Of a stretch of 46,769 bases of DNA, positions 10,739 through 21,089 are shown in pieces. Both the position numbers and the translations under genes were made by a program. Origin of the DNA: Hyphochytrium catenoides (Eukaryota; Sar; Hyphochytriomycetes; Hyphochytriales; Hyphochytriaceae); assembly GCA_900088475.1 (NCBI GenBank), contig FLMG01004727.1, positions 1 to 46,769 on the forward strand, in the 5' to 3' direction. Under the pieces are notes generated by a model, which was not told the origin of the DNA, did no database searches, and worked only from the letters and a program-made list of their open reading frames with translations. Every line of letters starts with the position of its first letter. The first letter of the stretch is position 1.

Positions 10739-11825
10739 CTACTGCCGCCGCTTGGTGCTTTCCTCCCCTTTTGCTACCCTGCCCTTGAGCAGTCGCGGCA
10801 CCATGAAGCCCAGGATGGCGATGGCCACTAGCTGCATGTTCGGTGGAGCGAGGTATTAGAGAGGGGAAAGAGCCGGAAAGGAGAAGGGTAAGGCTGTGTA
10901 ATAGTGGAGCTGGTGGGAGGAGATGAAAGACGGTGAGCTTGGTGGCGCTGGCTAAAACATAGACAGACAGAGAGGAAGGGGAATAGATATTAAGAGACAC
11001 CAGATTGGCCCCGAGACAGGGATAGAAAAGGCAATGAGAGGCAGTAGGACTCACCTGCAGCGTTGTACTTCTATCCATAATCTCACTCTTAGAACGCAGC
11101 TCGCCCAGGATGACTCCGGCTTTACAGCTTAAAAAGTTATACGGCGTGAGCCCCATCATGATAGCCAGCGAGAAGTGTGAGACAGGGATATGGAGATGAG
11201 GGGCCGAGACGTTCATGAACCAGTTTGGAGTGAAAGGGAAGATTCTCATGGACGTCATGTACCAGACTAGATCCCCACGATGAGCGTCCAGCTTGCGACG
11301 AAGCTCTTCCATCTTATCCTCAAAGAAGTGCGTAATGAGGTTATGTCCAAAGAGCTTGGAGAGAAGATAGAGGAAGACGGAGCCCACGGTGTTATAGAGA
11401 AGGCACAGAGGATAGCCCAGCGTCACACCGTACAGAGCGCCACCTAGAAGGTTGAAGAAGATGGTACCGGGAATAGCAAAGGTCTGAAGAAAGAGATAGC
11501 AAGCTGCGTGTCCCACAAAGACCTCCATAGGGTGCCGGGCAGAGTAAGACTCCAAGAACTTGCCCAGCTTCTGCACTTCTTGAAGGTTGGTAGGGAGGAC
11601 AACGGCGTCTCTTTCCACAGAGGAAACGTGCGCGAAGACAAAGTATTTGAGGAAACTCATGAGCCCAACGACTGCACCGAGGAAGAGAAGGAGCACAATG
11701 AACAGATCACGCTTCCAGGACGCCGCATCCTTCACTTTCGCTATAGAAGCGCTGCCTTGTGAGCCTTTGGATGCTGAAGGCCTCTGTCTAACGCTTCCCC
11801 CATTCTTAGTCTTAGAGCTCGCCAT
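10739..11825 (-). CDS. VTT-domain membrane protein, TMEM41 family
   Basis: Exons are 11825-11055 and 10831-10739, giving 287 residues. After a serine/lysine-rich cytosolic start there is a first membrane helix (LFIVLLLFLGAVVGLMSF). The VTT core follows: 'FAIPGTIFFNLLGGALYG', a re-entrant and membrane segment, 'SKLFGHNLI', 'HRGDLVWYMTSMRIFPFTPN' and 'WFMNVSAPHLHIPVSHF', then 'GLTPYNFLSCKAG'. These match TMEM41A/B, ER lipid scramblases needed for autophagy and lipid droplets. The short second exon supplies the last membrane helix (LVAIAILGFMVPRLL) and a basic tail. Read-through of the intron would give a longer, clearly non-homologous tail, which supports splicing. The frame is open for about 118 codons upstream of the ATG but holds no other ATG. 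Confidence 0.92.
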
Positions 11826-12268
11826 CCCTGTGCTGTCAGGTGGAAGAGGAGCGGATAACCTCAACAATCTGTGGTACACCAGGGAGTTTAGTAGAGGACA
11901 ATGCAGTTGCGGCGGCTGGGCTCTAGGAAACTGTCGCTTCCCCAGCCTAGAATCCCCTCTGAGCAGCGACACACCACCAAGGTTATCCTTTCTCTTCTTT
12001 CGCCGTGGAGCTAGCACCGCGTAGGATTTGTCCTGCTTGGTCCAGCTTATGAAGTCTCCGGCGGTAAGGGGAGAGAGCCTGCTGGAGCGCCCAAGCTGGT
12101 CAGCCGCGACGGTGATTCGGAAAGGAAGGAAGTCGAGGTGGTGTGAAGCTGGGAGATGCGGCACTGGGATGAGGGTCAAGGTACAGGGTACGAGGAGGAA
12201 GAGGCCGAACTACAGAGAGAGAGAGAGAGAGAAAGAGGAGGAACGAAGCACCATCTGTCTGTTCCAGA

Positions 12269-12319
<51 letters not shown>

Positions 12320-13274
12320 CTCTGTCTCTCTCTCTCTCCTCTCTCTATCACACGGAAGCCCTTATAGAGAGCGAAAGTAAAAATGCCGTTTTGCCAGTAC
12401 AGTAACTGTACACTCTCACCCTAGCTTCTCAGTAATCCTCCAGGACTCAAGTATGATAACGCCACAACTCTTACTGAACAGCCATCATTGCGACTGCACT
12501 ACTAAGAACTACTACCGACGTTTGAAGAAGAGGAGACGCCGGTGCTGCGCAGCCTGAGCGACATCAGGCTCCATTTGCCTCGCTAGGAGTATCAGCTCAG
12601 ACCTCTTGATTTGCCCTAACAGTCAGAGTCCGTTTGATAGGAGGAAGGGCATGATGATGAGAAAGATCGTTTTGGCTTCTACTTGGCGGGTTGTTGGATG
12701 ATCTGCCTCCGCATCATCTAGTGATGAGTGCAAGTGCAGCCGGCGGGTGTCTGAGTTGGGAATGACAATGTGGAGGTTGTTGATTTGATTAGTGAGAGAG
12801 GGCACTGCGAGTACACTATGCCTTTTCCGTCAGGCACTGCTGATTAATAGTGGTTTTCTTCTTGTAGATAATGTGAAGTGTCTCCCACCATTTCCATACA
12901 ACCACGAGTTAAGAGGTACTGGGCAAGATAAGAGCACCAGAGAAGAGGAGCGCAGCCCGTCAGCTTGCTAGGAAACTTCGGTGGCAATGGGTCCAAGTGC
13001 AAGAGTCTGATGACGACCACGTTTAGCTCCCCAGTGCCTGTGATTCATTACCCAGGATTTGATCTTTGCTGTCACTTCCCTTTCTAAGCAAACGATCAAT
13101 GGCAATGGCGAGGGTCAACGCAGGATGTCTTTGCGGGACCTACACTAAGCGATGCTCCAGTTGCGAGTTACTCTTTATCTCATTCCCAACAGGTAAGGAT
13201 TGATTGCTCGCAGCGCGGCCATCAAAAGCGCATATATTATGGAGTTCCCACTGGTTGCCAGGCATAGTTGGTGT
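11826..13274. other. Upstream region of the VTT gene and 3' flank of the nicolin-like gene
   Basis: No supported gene was found. Minus-strand open frames at 12623-12805 and 13175-13435 exist, but the second overlaps the last exons and intron of the nicolin-1-like gene in another frame. The segment contains the (GA)n/(CT)n block at 12213-12345 and a perfect short palindrome at about 12397-12411 (GTACAGTAACTGTAC). Confidence 0.4.
12213..12345. repeat. (GA)n then (CT)n dinucleotide repeats
   Basis: A GA run at about 12216-12240 is followed by a nearly pure CT run at about 12270-12345 on the plus strand. The two halves could pair with each other. It lies roughly 390-520 bases upstream of the VTT gene ATG. 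Confidence 0.9.
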
Positions 13275-13918
13275 TCATCCGTGAAGCGAAACCACGTCAG
13301 TCTGGTAAGAAAGGAGGGACTACAGATGGGTTCTGTTAACGCACCTTCAACCATAATGGTGACGGCTGGAAGAGCTGCACGCGGAGATGGATGACGGGCA
13401 GATGAGGCCGATAGCAAGGTAAAAACTAAGGACACATGTTGATGTCAGTCATAGCCCCGATAGCTCAATGCTCAGCCCAGGATAAGGATCCTGCTCCCCG
13501 TACCTCTTCTTTCACCGAAATGATGTGCCAGTCTTGAGCCTCCCCTTCATAATGAGGGTTACGCATTAGATGATGCCGCGGAAGGACTGTTTGCCACTTT
13601 CCCGATAGGTCTCCCTTAATATTCTGCGAACATCCGTGCAAATCGAATGCGTTGACGCTACCGCCTTGTCTGGCGGCAGAGATTCCATTCCTTGCCTCTC
13701 TTCCATTGATCTCTTCTTTCTGATCCCTCGACACATTGGTCAACCCGAATCCAGGCAACATAGTAGTTTTTGAAGACGAGGTACTGGAAGGCATGTGCGG
13801 AATCAGGCTGTCTAATGGAGAGATGCAACTCGAGGGTTTCACACCTTAGTGCACCGGACTTCTTCCTATCAGATATCGTCACTACTGTGGGAAGGACGCC
13901 TTCTTCCTCTACGTCCAT
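13275..13918 (-). CDS. Nicolin-1-like protein (tubulin polyglutamylase complex subunit)
   Basis: The model is 13918-13745, 13623-13504, 13374-13345 and 13301-13275, all phase 0, giving 116 residues. It lines up in order with human NICN1 as I remember it: a beta-rich start (LELHLSIRQ), 'FQYLVFKNYYVAWIR' (human MFKNYYTAFLSIRVRQ), 'KWQTVLPRHHLMRNPHYEG' (human KWVTCLRDYCLMPDPHSEE), 'AQDWHIISV', then 'LFQPSPLWLK' (human LRQPSPLWLSF). NICN1 belongs to the tubulin polyglutamylase (TPGS) complex acting on ciliary and other microtubules. The protein is shorter than the human 213 residues, mainly at the C-terminus, and the last exon is the weakest part. The start at 13918 is the first ATG in frame, but open sequence continues to 14223 in another frame, so an N-terminal exon may be missing. 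Confidence 0.62.
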
Positions 13919-14209
13919 CTCATCATCCCATGGAGAGCCTCTATTACGCTAAAGAACACACTGCTAATCTCCCTCTCTCCGTAGGCCACATGTCCGCTCC
14001 ATCGATCTCCAGCTTCGATGGATTTCTCTCTCATCAGAGGTAAAGACGGCCAAGGATCCTCAATCCTCAAGCTTAGCTCTTGAAGCTTCTTGTTGCCGTC
14101 GAAGCGGCGCGGCAGCTGCAGGAGGCGTGTCAGGGGAGAGACATCGAGGTCTTGCTCCACAGCCGGACCGCGGGAGAGACAGATGTCAAAAATGGGCTGA
14201 GGTATAAAT

Positions 14210-14221
14210 GCCGTTAACGGC
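14210..14221. promoter_or_regulatory. GCCGYTAACGRY element, copy 3, beside a TATAAAT box
   Basis: Reads GCCGTTAACGGC, a perfect palindrome, directly preceded on the plus strand by GGTATAAAT. It lies between the nicolin-1-like gene (-) and the next plus-strand gene. Its position beside a TATA-like box is the best hint that the element is part of a core promoter. Confidence 0.55.
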
Positions 14222-14237
14222 ACTGTGAGTTAATAGA

Positions 14238-14249
14238 GCCGCTAACGAC
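14238..14249. promoter_or_regulatory. GCCGYTAACGRY element, copy 4
   Basis: Reads GCCGCTAACGAC, 28 bases after copy 3 (start to start). It is the exact reverse complement of the copy upstream of RPL8 at 18656. Confidence 0.5.
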
Positions 14250-14339
14250 GCTGAGTACAGCGTTTGTCAGGAACGGGGATCTACGGCGGCGAACAGGCGA
14301 ACAGCAGAGGCGTTTCTTGTTCCTTTTTGGCTTCTGACA

Positions 14340-14340
<1 letters not shown>

Positions 14341-14396
<56 letters not shown>

Positions 14397-14414
14397 TTGC
14401 TCTCTCTCTCTTTG

Positions 14415-14450
<36 letters not shown>

Positions 14451-14458
14451 TCTTTCTC
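14341..14458. repeat. (CT)n dinucleotide repeat
   Basis: This is a nearly pure CT tract of about 115 bases with a few TTTG interruptions. It ends about 110 bases before the first candidate ATG (14569) of the following plus-strand gene. Confidence 0.95.
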
Positions 14459-14568
14459 TCGTTTCATTATTGTGCTCCAACCTGAGCTCCAGACTTCATC
14501 AAACTCCTTGCAGCTCTCCTTGCCCTCCTCTCTCGTCTTCATCTCAAGCTCTCAGTGTCTCTTACCCT

Positions 14569-16687
14569 ATGAAGAGAAACATTCCAGTCATGACCGGCGG
14601 CAGTTCCCCGCTGTCCTCCTCAGATGTCAGTGAGGCCAACGACGCGCTGATAGCGTTCGTCGCTTGATGGGAAGGTCAGTTGGTCCGTCAAAGGATGTTG
14701 AAAGGTAAGAGCGGCTTGTACGGGCATAAGCTGAAGATCAGACAAGCTCTTCACGTGAGGAGAAGGCTGCAATGCGTGGTACAGGCCTCAGATACCTAGA
14801 GGAAGGGCGACCCGATCCTCCTTGCGGGCCTCTGACGAATCAGAAAGGGAAGGCAGCGGTCTCACAAGGTTCTTCTCCTTGCTCCTCCTTGGCGGTCATA
14901 CCAGCAAGGATCACCATGCAGCCCGCGCTACTCTCTGCCCTGAGAAAGGAACAGATAGTCTCGTCTCCAATGGCTCCTGCAGAGATGGAAGGCGTATTGT
15001 CTCCGGGCGGCACCTCCGGCACTGATGATCAGCAGCTGCCCAAACCGCCGCCGACAGAGCAACGTAGACCTCACGTGGAGCCGTTGTCTTCTTCCCCTTC
15101 GATCTCGCCACCTGCAGCTCCTCCTGGGCACATCATGCAGCCAGCACTTCTCGCCGCCCTTAGAAATGGTCCATCATCCGAGGAAGGGGATCGTTCATCT
15201 GCGTCTTTAGCATCAAGTCTGACAGGGATTAATCATCAAGCAGCGGCTCTCCAGTCTCTCCTGCGACCGTTGAGGTTCGACAACGGTAACGCGAGAATAG
15301 GGACCGGCAGCAACACCAGCAGTCCGGTGACGGCAGAGATGAAACAGTTTGAGAAGCTTATCCAGAACCCGAAGAGCTTCACGGTGCGCAACTCATATTG
15401 TCCTTAAATCCTACTTTCTCTGTCTTACTTGGGCTGAGCTCTTGCTTCTGCCATCCTCCCTCCTGTTCGTCGTTATGGCTAGGACCTGATGCGTATTGCG
15501 GAGGACAGGAGACCGGTGACTGTCACTATTCAGATGAGGGCGCTAGACTGTCTCCGCTTCTACAGGCCATCAGAGGAGGAAAGAGAGATTCTTGGCGTCA
15601 CCCGAAGCACGGAACGACTGAGTTTACACGTTACAGAGGATGTAAGCATACAAGGAGGTCTAACATTGGGCTATATACTGAGTGGCTGGCGTCTATCCCC
15701 AGGTTATAGCTCTGTGTGGTGGCCGGCGGGGTGTGCGCTTCAGTACTCAGGAGGTAAAGCAGTTTTCAAGCTGGCCAAGAGCTCTGGAGGCGGTCTTTTT
15801 GCGGGTGGACGACAGCTTCAAAGAGCTTCCTGGAAGCTTAAAGCGAGCAGTGCTACAGAAAAACAACGGCAATGCGCTGTACGCGGAAGGGGAAGAGCTC
15901 TCTCCGTTCGTCAATGCCGCCAATCAGTATTTGGATGGTTTCAAAAGGCTGCACACATTTATCTCGACGAAGAGAAACGCGCTGGCGGTCGAAGCAGGGA
16001 CAGCTGCGGACGTGACTGGAGAAGTCAGAGAGGCCAGTAAGTCACTAGTAACACATAATTGAGAATGAGGAAAGGCCGGGGCAGTTATCTGACAAACCTT
16101 TCCAAGGTGACGAGGACACGGCAACTGCATCTAAGGCGCTTCCAGAGTTTTTGGAGCTCCTTAGCAGCCGCTATCGCAGGTAAGGTACCCCTAGGAACTC
16201 TCCAGTCAATATCTGTGCCCTATGAAAGGTCAAGTGTGGATGCCCTTCTGCTGCTCTCTGATCTCTTTAGTTGGCCCTCTCACGTTGCTCCAATCTCTAG
16301 CCACTTTGGAATGCAGCCATGGCTGCCAGGTACTGGACCTGTCGTGAACTCTCTAGGACACTTCTCACGCTTCCTGGCTGGCTGCGCTACTGCGGCTGCA
16401 GAGCTTACTGAGGCAGAGCAGTCAGCGTTGGCGTACCTCCTGGATATGAGGTCTGCATCATTCTTTTGTCTGAGTTTCTTGACCATGCCTGTTGCGGACT
16501 TTCTTCTAACTTGTACTCTTTCCTTCTCTCTGGCTCTGGCAGCGTCCGTACTCATGACCCTGCCCATACTGAGAAGCTTACCTCAAGACAGCTGGCAAGA
16601 AAGATCTTCCGTTTCTTATCAACGGTCAGGGAGCTACGGACCGTCCCGAAGGACGAAGCGGCCATAAATGCTGTCACTTCCAATTAG
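14569..16687 (+). CDS. Unrecognised multi-exon gene with MQPALLxALR repeats
   Basis: The exons with checked phases are: a large one ending at 15383, then 15483-15641, 15703-16036, 16107-16179, 16229-16450 and 16543-16687 (TAG). The start is less certain: ATGs at 14569 or 14590 could form a first exon ending at a GTGAGG donor near 14629, joined near 14737. I do not recognise the product (over 500 residues). Its first part is proline/serine-rich and disordered, with a motif used twice (MQPALLSALR and MQPALLAALR). From 'AEMKQFEKLIQNPKSF' onward it looks helical and folded, including 'VKQFSSWPRALEAVFLRVDD' and 'ALLLLSDLFSWPSHVAPI'. A vague likeness to formin FH2 helices was considered but not supported. 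It ends 258 bases from the stop of the opposite SR-rich gene. Confidence 0.72.
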
Positions 16688-16945
16688 GCATCAGTTCACC
16701 TCCTACCTATGGAAAGATGTGTGGCTTTCCTCCTCATGTCTGTCGTACGTTATATCTCTAACTGATGTCTCTGTGCTCTGTTGCTCACTCTCTTGATTGT
16801 CATTTGTGCATCTCCTATCGCCATTGGTGTGCACCTCAGTTCCCGAGAAGCCTCGTATTTATTGCCCTGTAGGACCCAGGCTCAGACCCCATAGATCCTA
16901 TATTAACATAAATAATTAACTCCATCGCTCCTTCCAGCAGGCTCC

Positions 16946-18122
16946 TTAGGTATCTTTCACAGGCAGATATACACCCCCTGCCAGCGACTTCCAGCTGGGT
17001 TTTGGTGGCTGATAGAAGGGATCAACCTTACGAGGCGGACTAGGGTCTCGGGCAACCTCGTCAAACAGGTCATGAGTCCACTCTGTTGAAGAGCAAAAAG
17101 CATGAGAAAGGAGAGAATCCTTAAACGAAGAGCAAGAGAGCAGACGAAAATACTGTCTTACGGCGGCGCTCGGGAGAGAATCTGCGGTCAACGCTCGGAC
17201 TTCGGCTTCTGCTGTCACTTCGACTTCGTCGGCGCCTAGGTGGGCGTTCCTGACTTCTGGATCGTCTGATAACGGTAGTTCAGAAAGCGAGGGTTCATGG
17301 GAAGGAAAGAGGGAGAGTCAAGAGAGGTCTTCAATGCTACAATCAGCTTCAACAACATAAGGAAAGAAGCGGTTACCTCTTCCGCCGGTATGGGCGTTTA
17401 CCATCCGGTCCGCGTTCTCGATCATCATGCTGCAAAGCGAGGAAAGTCCAGTCAGTTCTTGCCTGGCGAGGTGAATGCGCGACCTTACCTCTGGACGCCT
17501 GGGATCAGGAGGTGGTTCTCGGCCCTGAGCCCTTCTTGGACTTCTACTCCTGCTACTGCTACTTCTGTGGCGGCTGCTACTCCTACTTCTGCTTCTGCGG
17601 CTGGCCCGAATCCGGCTTCTGCTTCTGCTACGACTGCGGCTCCTTAAAGATCTTTGATTTCTCAGGCTGGGAGGAGACCTGCTTCGGCTCCGTGGGTTTG
17701 ATACTGCATCAGCATTTCGAGGTCGAACTCTGCCAAACTCGTCTAACTCTTCCCTTTCTTCAGCTCGAGAAATTCCTGGAGCCTCTTCCAGCGAATCCGT
17801 ATCCTTTGACTTCTTTTTAGACTTCACCTTCTTCTTCTTGGACGGGATCAAGGATCTTTCTTCCTCTAGCTGGCCGTCAGGATCAGCCTGTTGCTTCTGC
17901 CAGTTCCGCCAGCGCATCATTTGCAGTTCTTGTTCGGTGAAACCCGACGCCGCGGAAGATGGAGCGATACCTTCTGCCTTATCGCCATCTGAAGACGACG
18001 TTTTCTTCCTGACAGGTTGGCCCCTGGCACAAGCAATAATGAGCGTTATGGTCTCGGACATGGATTGACCTCAAAAAGAATCTGACTCACCTCCAGTCTA
18101 GCAAGACCTCTTCTGACGCCAT
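16946..18122 (-). CDS. Arginine/serine-rich nuclear protein, probable splicing or mRNP factor
   Basis: Exons are 18122-18091, 18023-17489, 17429-17377, 17265-17162 and 17082-16946, phases verified, giving 286 residues. The start MASEEVLLDWR lies on a 32-base first exon; a later ATG at 18061 falls inside the intron. A region 'FTEQELQMMRWRNWQKQQ' and a lysine-rich segment (SKKKKVKSKKKSK) are followed by a long RS domain (residues about 125-235, many RSRSRS units). The C-terminal segment is conserved-looking: 'QWTHDLFDEVARD' and 'PFYQPPKPSWKSLAGGVYLP'. The W-THD-F-E pattern recalls the eIF4AIII-binding Btz/SELOR motif of CASC3 and of THRAP3/BCLAF1 relatives, but that is only a resemblance. Role in splicing or exon-junction mRNPs is inferred from the RS domain. 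Confidence 0.82.
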
Positions 18123-18655
18123 TGTGTACAGACATATAGAGTAAAGCTGCCGCTGAGCCTCTTCACTCTCTCATGCTCGAACGAAAGGTGCGAGCCTATA
18201 GCGACCCTTCGCAGTTGAGGCCTCCAACCACATGGTCTAATGAGAATCACGGGTTCCTATACATAACGAACAGAATTGGAGGGAAGGCCACTACTCTGCG
18301 TGGTTTGCGTCCGCAACACTCCTTGCCCTCTCAAAATTGTACAAGCCGCTAATGAGGAGCTTTACTGGAGCCGTCCTTGAGTGCCACACGGATCACAAGC
18401 TGAGTCTGCAAGTTCCCTACATGGTGTCAAAGAGCTGAGACCGATGACGGCGTGACCGATGTTCCAAGCTCTGAATGAAGCTCCACCGGCGATCAAGAAT
18501 CGCAATAACCTCTCTGGTATAAAGATAATCTCAGTCTAATCTGCTTTGATTACCGATAATTAGGAATGCTTGATCGTAGTCGCTGCATATTACTACGTTG
18601 AGATTTTACAAAAGTCATCAACATAACAGTGTATTACTACTTTCACCCTCAGGAT

Positions 18656-18667
18656 GTCGTTAGCGGC
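18656..18667. promoter_or_regulatory. GCCGYTAACGRY element, copy 5, upstream of RPL8
   Basis: Reads GTCGTTAGCGGC, which on the minus strand is GCCGCTAACGAC. It lies about 243 bases before the RPL8 ATG, in the head-to-head region shared with the SR-rich gene. Confidence 0.55.
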
Positions 18668-18909
18668 TTTCCTGTTGGTATCAATTGAGTGGTGGGCGTG
18701 TGTCATCCTTTACCGCCTTCCTCGGTCACCTGGTCCCTTCTAAAGTCTATACAGAGCACAGCAGCCGCCCAGCGCCCACCAGCCAGCGCCGCGCTCGACG
18801 GGGGAACTTTGTTGGCCGCTGCTCGCTCTCTTTGCCTTCGCGGTGATCGGTCTGCTTTAGAGTCTTCGCACTCATTGTTCCTCCGGCAATCTGTCCATAA
18901 ATCTCTACC

Positions 18910-20130
18910 ATGGGTCGCGTTATTAGAGGTCAGCGTAAGGGTGCAGGCTCTATCTTCAAGGTATGTGCTGAGGGCTAGACGGTCTGTGAGGGCTATCCAT
19001 GTACAGAGATGGGATTGTCGAGAGAGTCTTCGGCGGTGAGATGAGGCTGCTCTGCTGGGTTATCCCTGGTTGTCGTGACGGTTTCTGGGCACAAGATAGA
19101 GATCCATAGTTCGACAGACGACAATCTAGAACAGTGAGGTTTGGGGAGTGAATAGTAAGGTGCGCATGCGCTTTGCCTCTGCGATCTCTGCGCGAAACAC
19201 GTGCCCTGCGGGAGTCAATTTCCTTCGACAACGTCTGAACAGTCATATCTCACTGGCTTTCTTCTCCCGGGTCTTTTGTTCATTATCTCCCTCACATCTA
19301 TAGAGTCACACCTCCAAGCGCAAGGGCAAGGTCCAGTTTCGCCACTATGACTTTGCTGAGCGCCACGGGTACATCAAGGGCGTGGTGCGGGAGATTATCC
19401 ACGACCCAGGGCGTGGTGCTCCTCTTGCTAAAGTAGAGTTCAAGAACGCATACAAGTACAAGAAGGACAAGGAGCTCATGATTGCCTGCGAGGGCATGTA
19501 CACTGGCCAGTTCGTCTATGCTGGCAAGAAGGCTCAGCTTGCTGTTGGCAACATCCTTCCTCTTGGTCAGCTACCTGAGGGTACCATTGTCTGCAACGTG
19601 GAGGAGAAGATCGGAGACAGAGGAAAGATGGCCAGATGCTCCGGTGACTACGCTGTCGTTGTTGCCCACGATGAGGAGAAGAACAAGACCAAGATCCGTC
19701 TTCCCTCAGGCGCAAAGAAGAGTGTTCCTTCAAGGTAAATGACGGACGACACACTTGCATTAGAATAGAATGTGTCTGGCTCAGTATCTGATGGTCTCAA
19801 CTCTCTCGCGGCTTCCCCATTCTTCTCTTGCAATGCAGCGCTCGTGCTATGGTTGGCATCGTCGCTGGCGGTGGCCGTACCGACAAGCCTATCCTTAAGG
19901 CTGGTCGTGCCTTCCACAAGTACCGCGTCAAGCGTAACGAGTGGCCAAAGGTTCGTGGTGTGGCAATGAACCCCGTAGAGCATCCTCATGGTGGTGGTAA
20001 CCACCAGCACATTGGACACCCGTCCACTGTCCGCCGTGACGCTCCTGCTGGTAAGAAGGTTGGTCTTATCGCTGCGCGCCGTACTGGCCGCCTGCGCGGT
20101 ATCAAGAAGGTGGCTGCTGACAAGGAGTAA
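18910..20130 (+). CDS. RPL8: 60S ribosomal protein L8 (uL2)
   Basis: Exons are 18910-18960, 19304-19734 and 19839-20130, giving 257 residues, the same length as human RPL8. uL2 sits at the peptidyl-transferase centre region of the large subunit. The start [17 protein letters not shown], '[14 protein letters not shown]', '[15 protein letters not shown]', 'LPSGAKK' and '[20 protein letters not shown]' (with the conserved histidine of the GGGNHQHIG loop) are diagnostic. Intron 1 is 343 bases, longer than most here, and follows a 51-base coding exon, a layout seen in many ribosomal protein genes. Codons are strongly biased (GGT, GTC, AAG), as expected for a highly expressed gene. An AATAAAG about 65 bases after the stop may be the poly(A) signal. 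Confidence 0.98.
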
Positions 20131-21089
20131 ACTTAACTCCCTGACAGAAGCATCATTATTTTTCTTTAGTCGGACTATGGAACAGAGAGTGGCGAATAAA
20201 GTTTGCTATGCGGCCCTAGCCAGCCTCCCGCTTTCTTCTCTCTTTTTCTCCCAACCAGGAGACTATCTTGGTCATCAGAGTGTGAGAAGAGGTGGTACCT
20301 GGCTATCCCTTAGGGTAAGAGTGGGAGGAGAGGACAATGGAAGAGCAGAAAATCGAAAGCCTATTCCATTGTAGGGCTACTTGATAGTGCGTGACTGAGT
20401 GGTGGTGAAGAAATATCTATATCCTTGGCATCAGACCAACCTGTAGAGCGAAAGCATGTGGTGCCTATGCCTCCTCTCCCCAGCATCGTGTGGAGTTGCA
20501 AAGCCTACTATGAAGGAGGTAGCCCGTCCTCCTCAAATCTAGTCACACCATCCGTCTACTGCCGCTTATTGTCTCTACTCTTCCTGGCATTCTTTAGCTC
20601 ACTATCCTCCGCCACGGCCATCTATCTTGAGATTGACTCTTATGTCATTCCTACTTAAGGTCATGGGACAATTTTCCAGGCGACAGAAGCTAGAGACTCA
20701 GCGCATCCTTGCCCTAGAGACTGCAGGGTGCCGCGAATAATGCTTTACCACCGATCACAATCCTTTTCCTTACAAATGTTATCTAGTCTCGTGTCACCGT
20801 GCTCCAGACACGAAAGGAGTCTATACGCCTCATAGTAGCTGGGCTGACGCATGTCCTGCTTTGCTACTCAGCAAAGGCTTCAATTGGGCAACCGTAAGGT
20901 TCTTACAAAAGCCCAAATCAGCTAGCAGACCCACACTCTCACTCATGGCGTTCTAAGAGCAAGAGCAGCGCTTCTCTGGTGAGCTCTTCAAGGAACATGT
21001 ATATATCCGCACCCCATCGTCAAAGCATGCCACAGAAGTAACATTAGGTAACCGAAACAAGTCTCGCAGCCCATGCTTGACAGATGTAA
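20131..21089. other. Tail-to-tail intergenic stretch
   Basis: The stretch lies between the RPL8 stop and the stop of the minus-strand EF-hand/coiled-coil gene. Short open frames (for example about 20425-20658) lack ATG starts or similarity I can recognise. I see no gene here. Confidence 0.4.

Noticed and set aside
10671-12179. Single 502-codon minus-strand frame as the VTT protein
   Set aside because: It lacks an ATG at its start and reads through an obvious intron (11054-10832) into non-homologous sequence; the spliced model gives the expected last helix.
13175-13435. Minus-strand frame reading LTWFRFTDEHQLCL as an extra exon
   Set aside because: It overlaps the LFQPSPLWLK exon of the nicolin-like gene in another frame and could not be joined in phase to anything.
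14772-16040. Formin FH2 domain in the unassigned plus-strand gene
   Set aside because: A short RPSEEERE segment resembles the FH2 PTxEE region, but the required lasso, knob and GNxxN features are missing.
18961-19303. Possible box C/D snoRNA in RPL8 intron 1
   Set aside because: Ribosomal protein introns often host snoRNAs, but I found no good paired C and D boxes in this intron.
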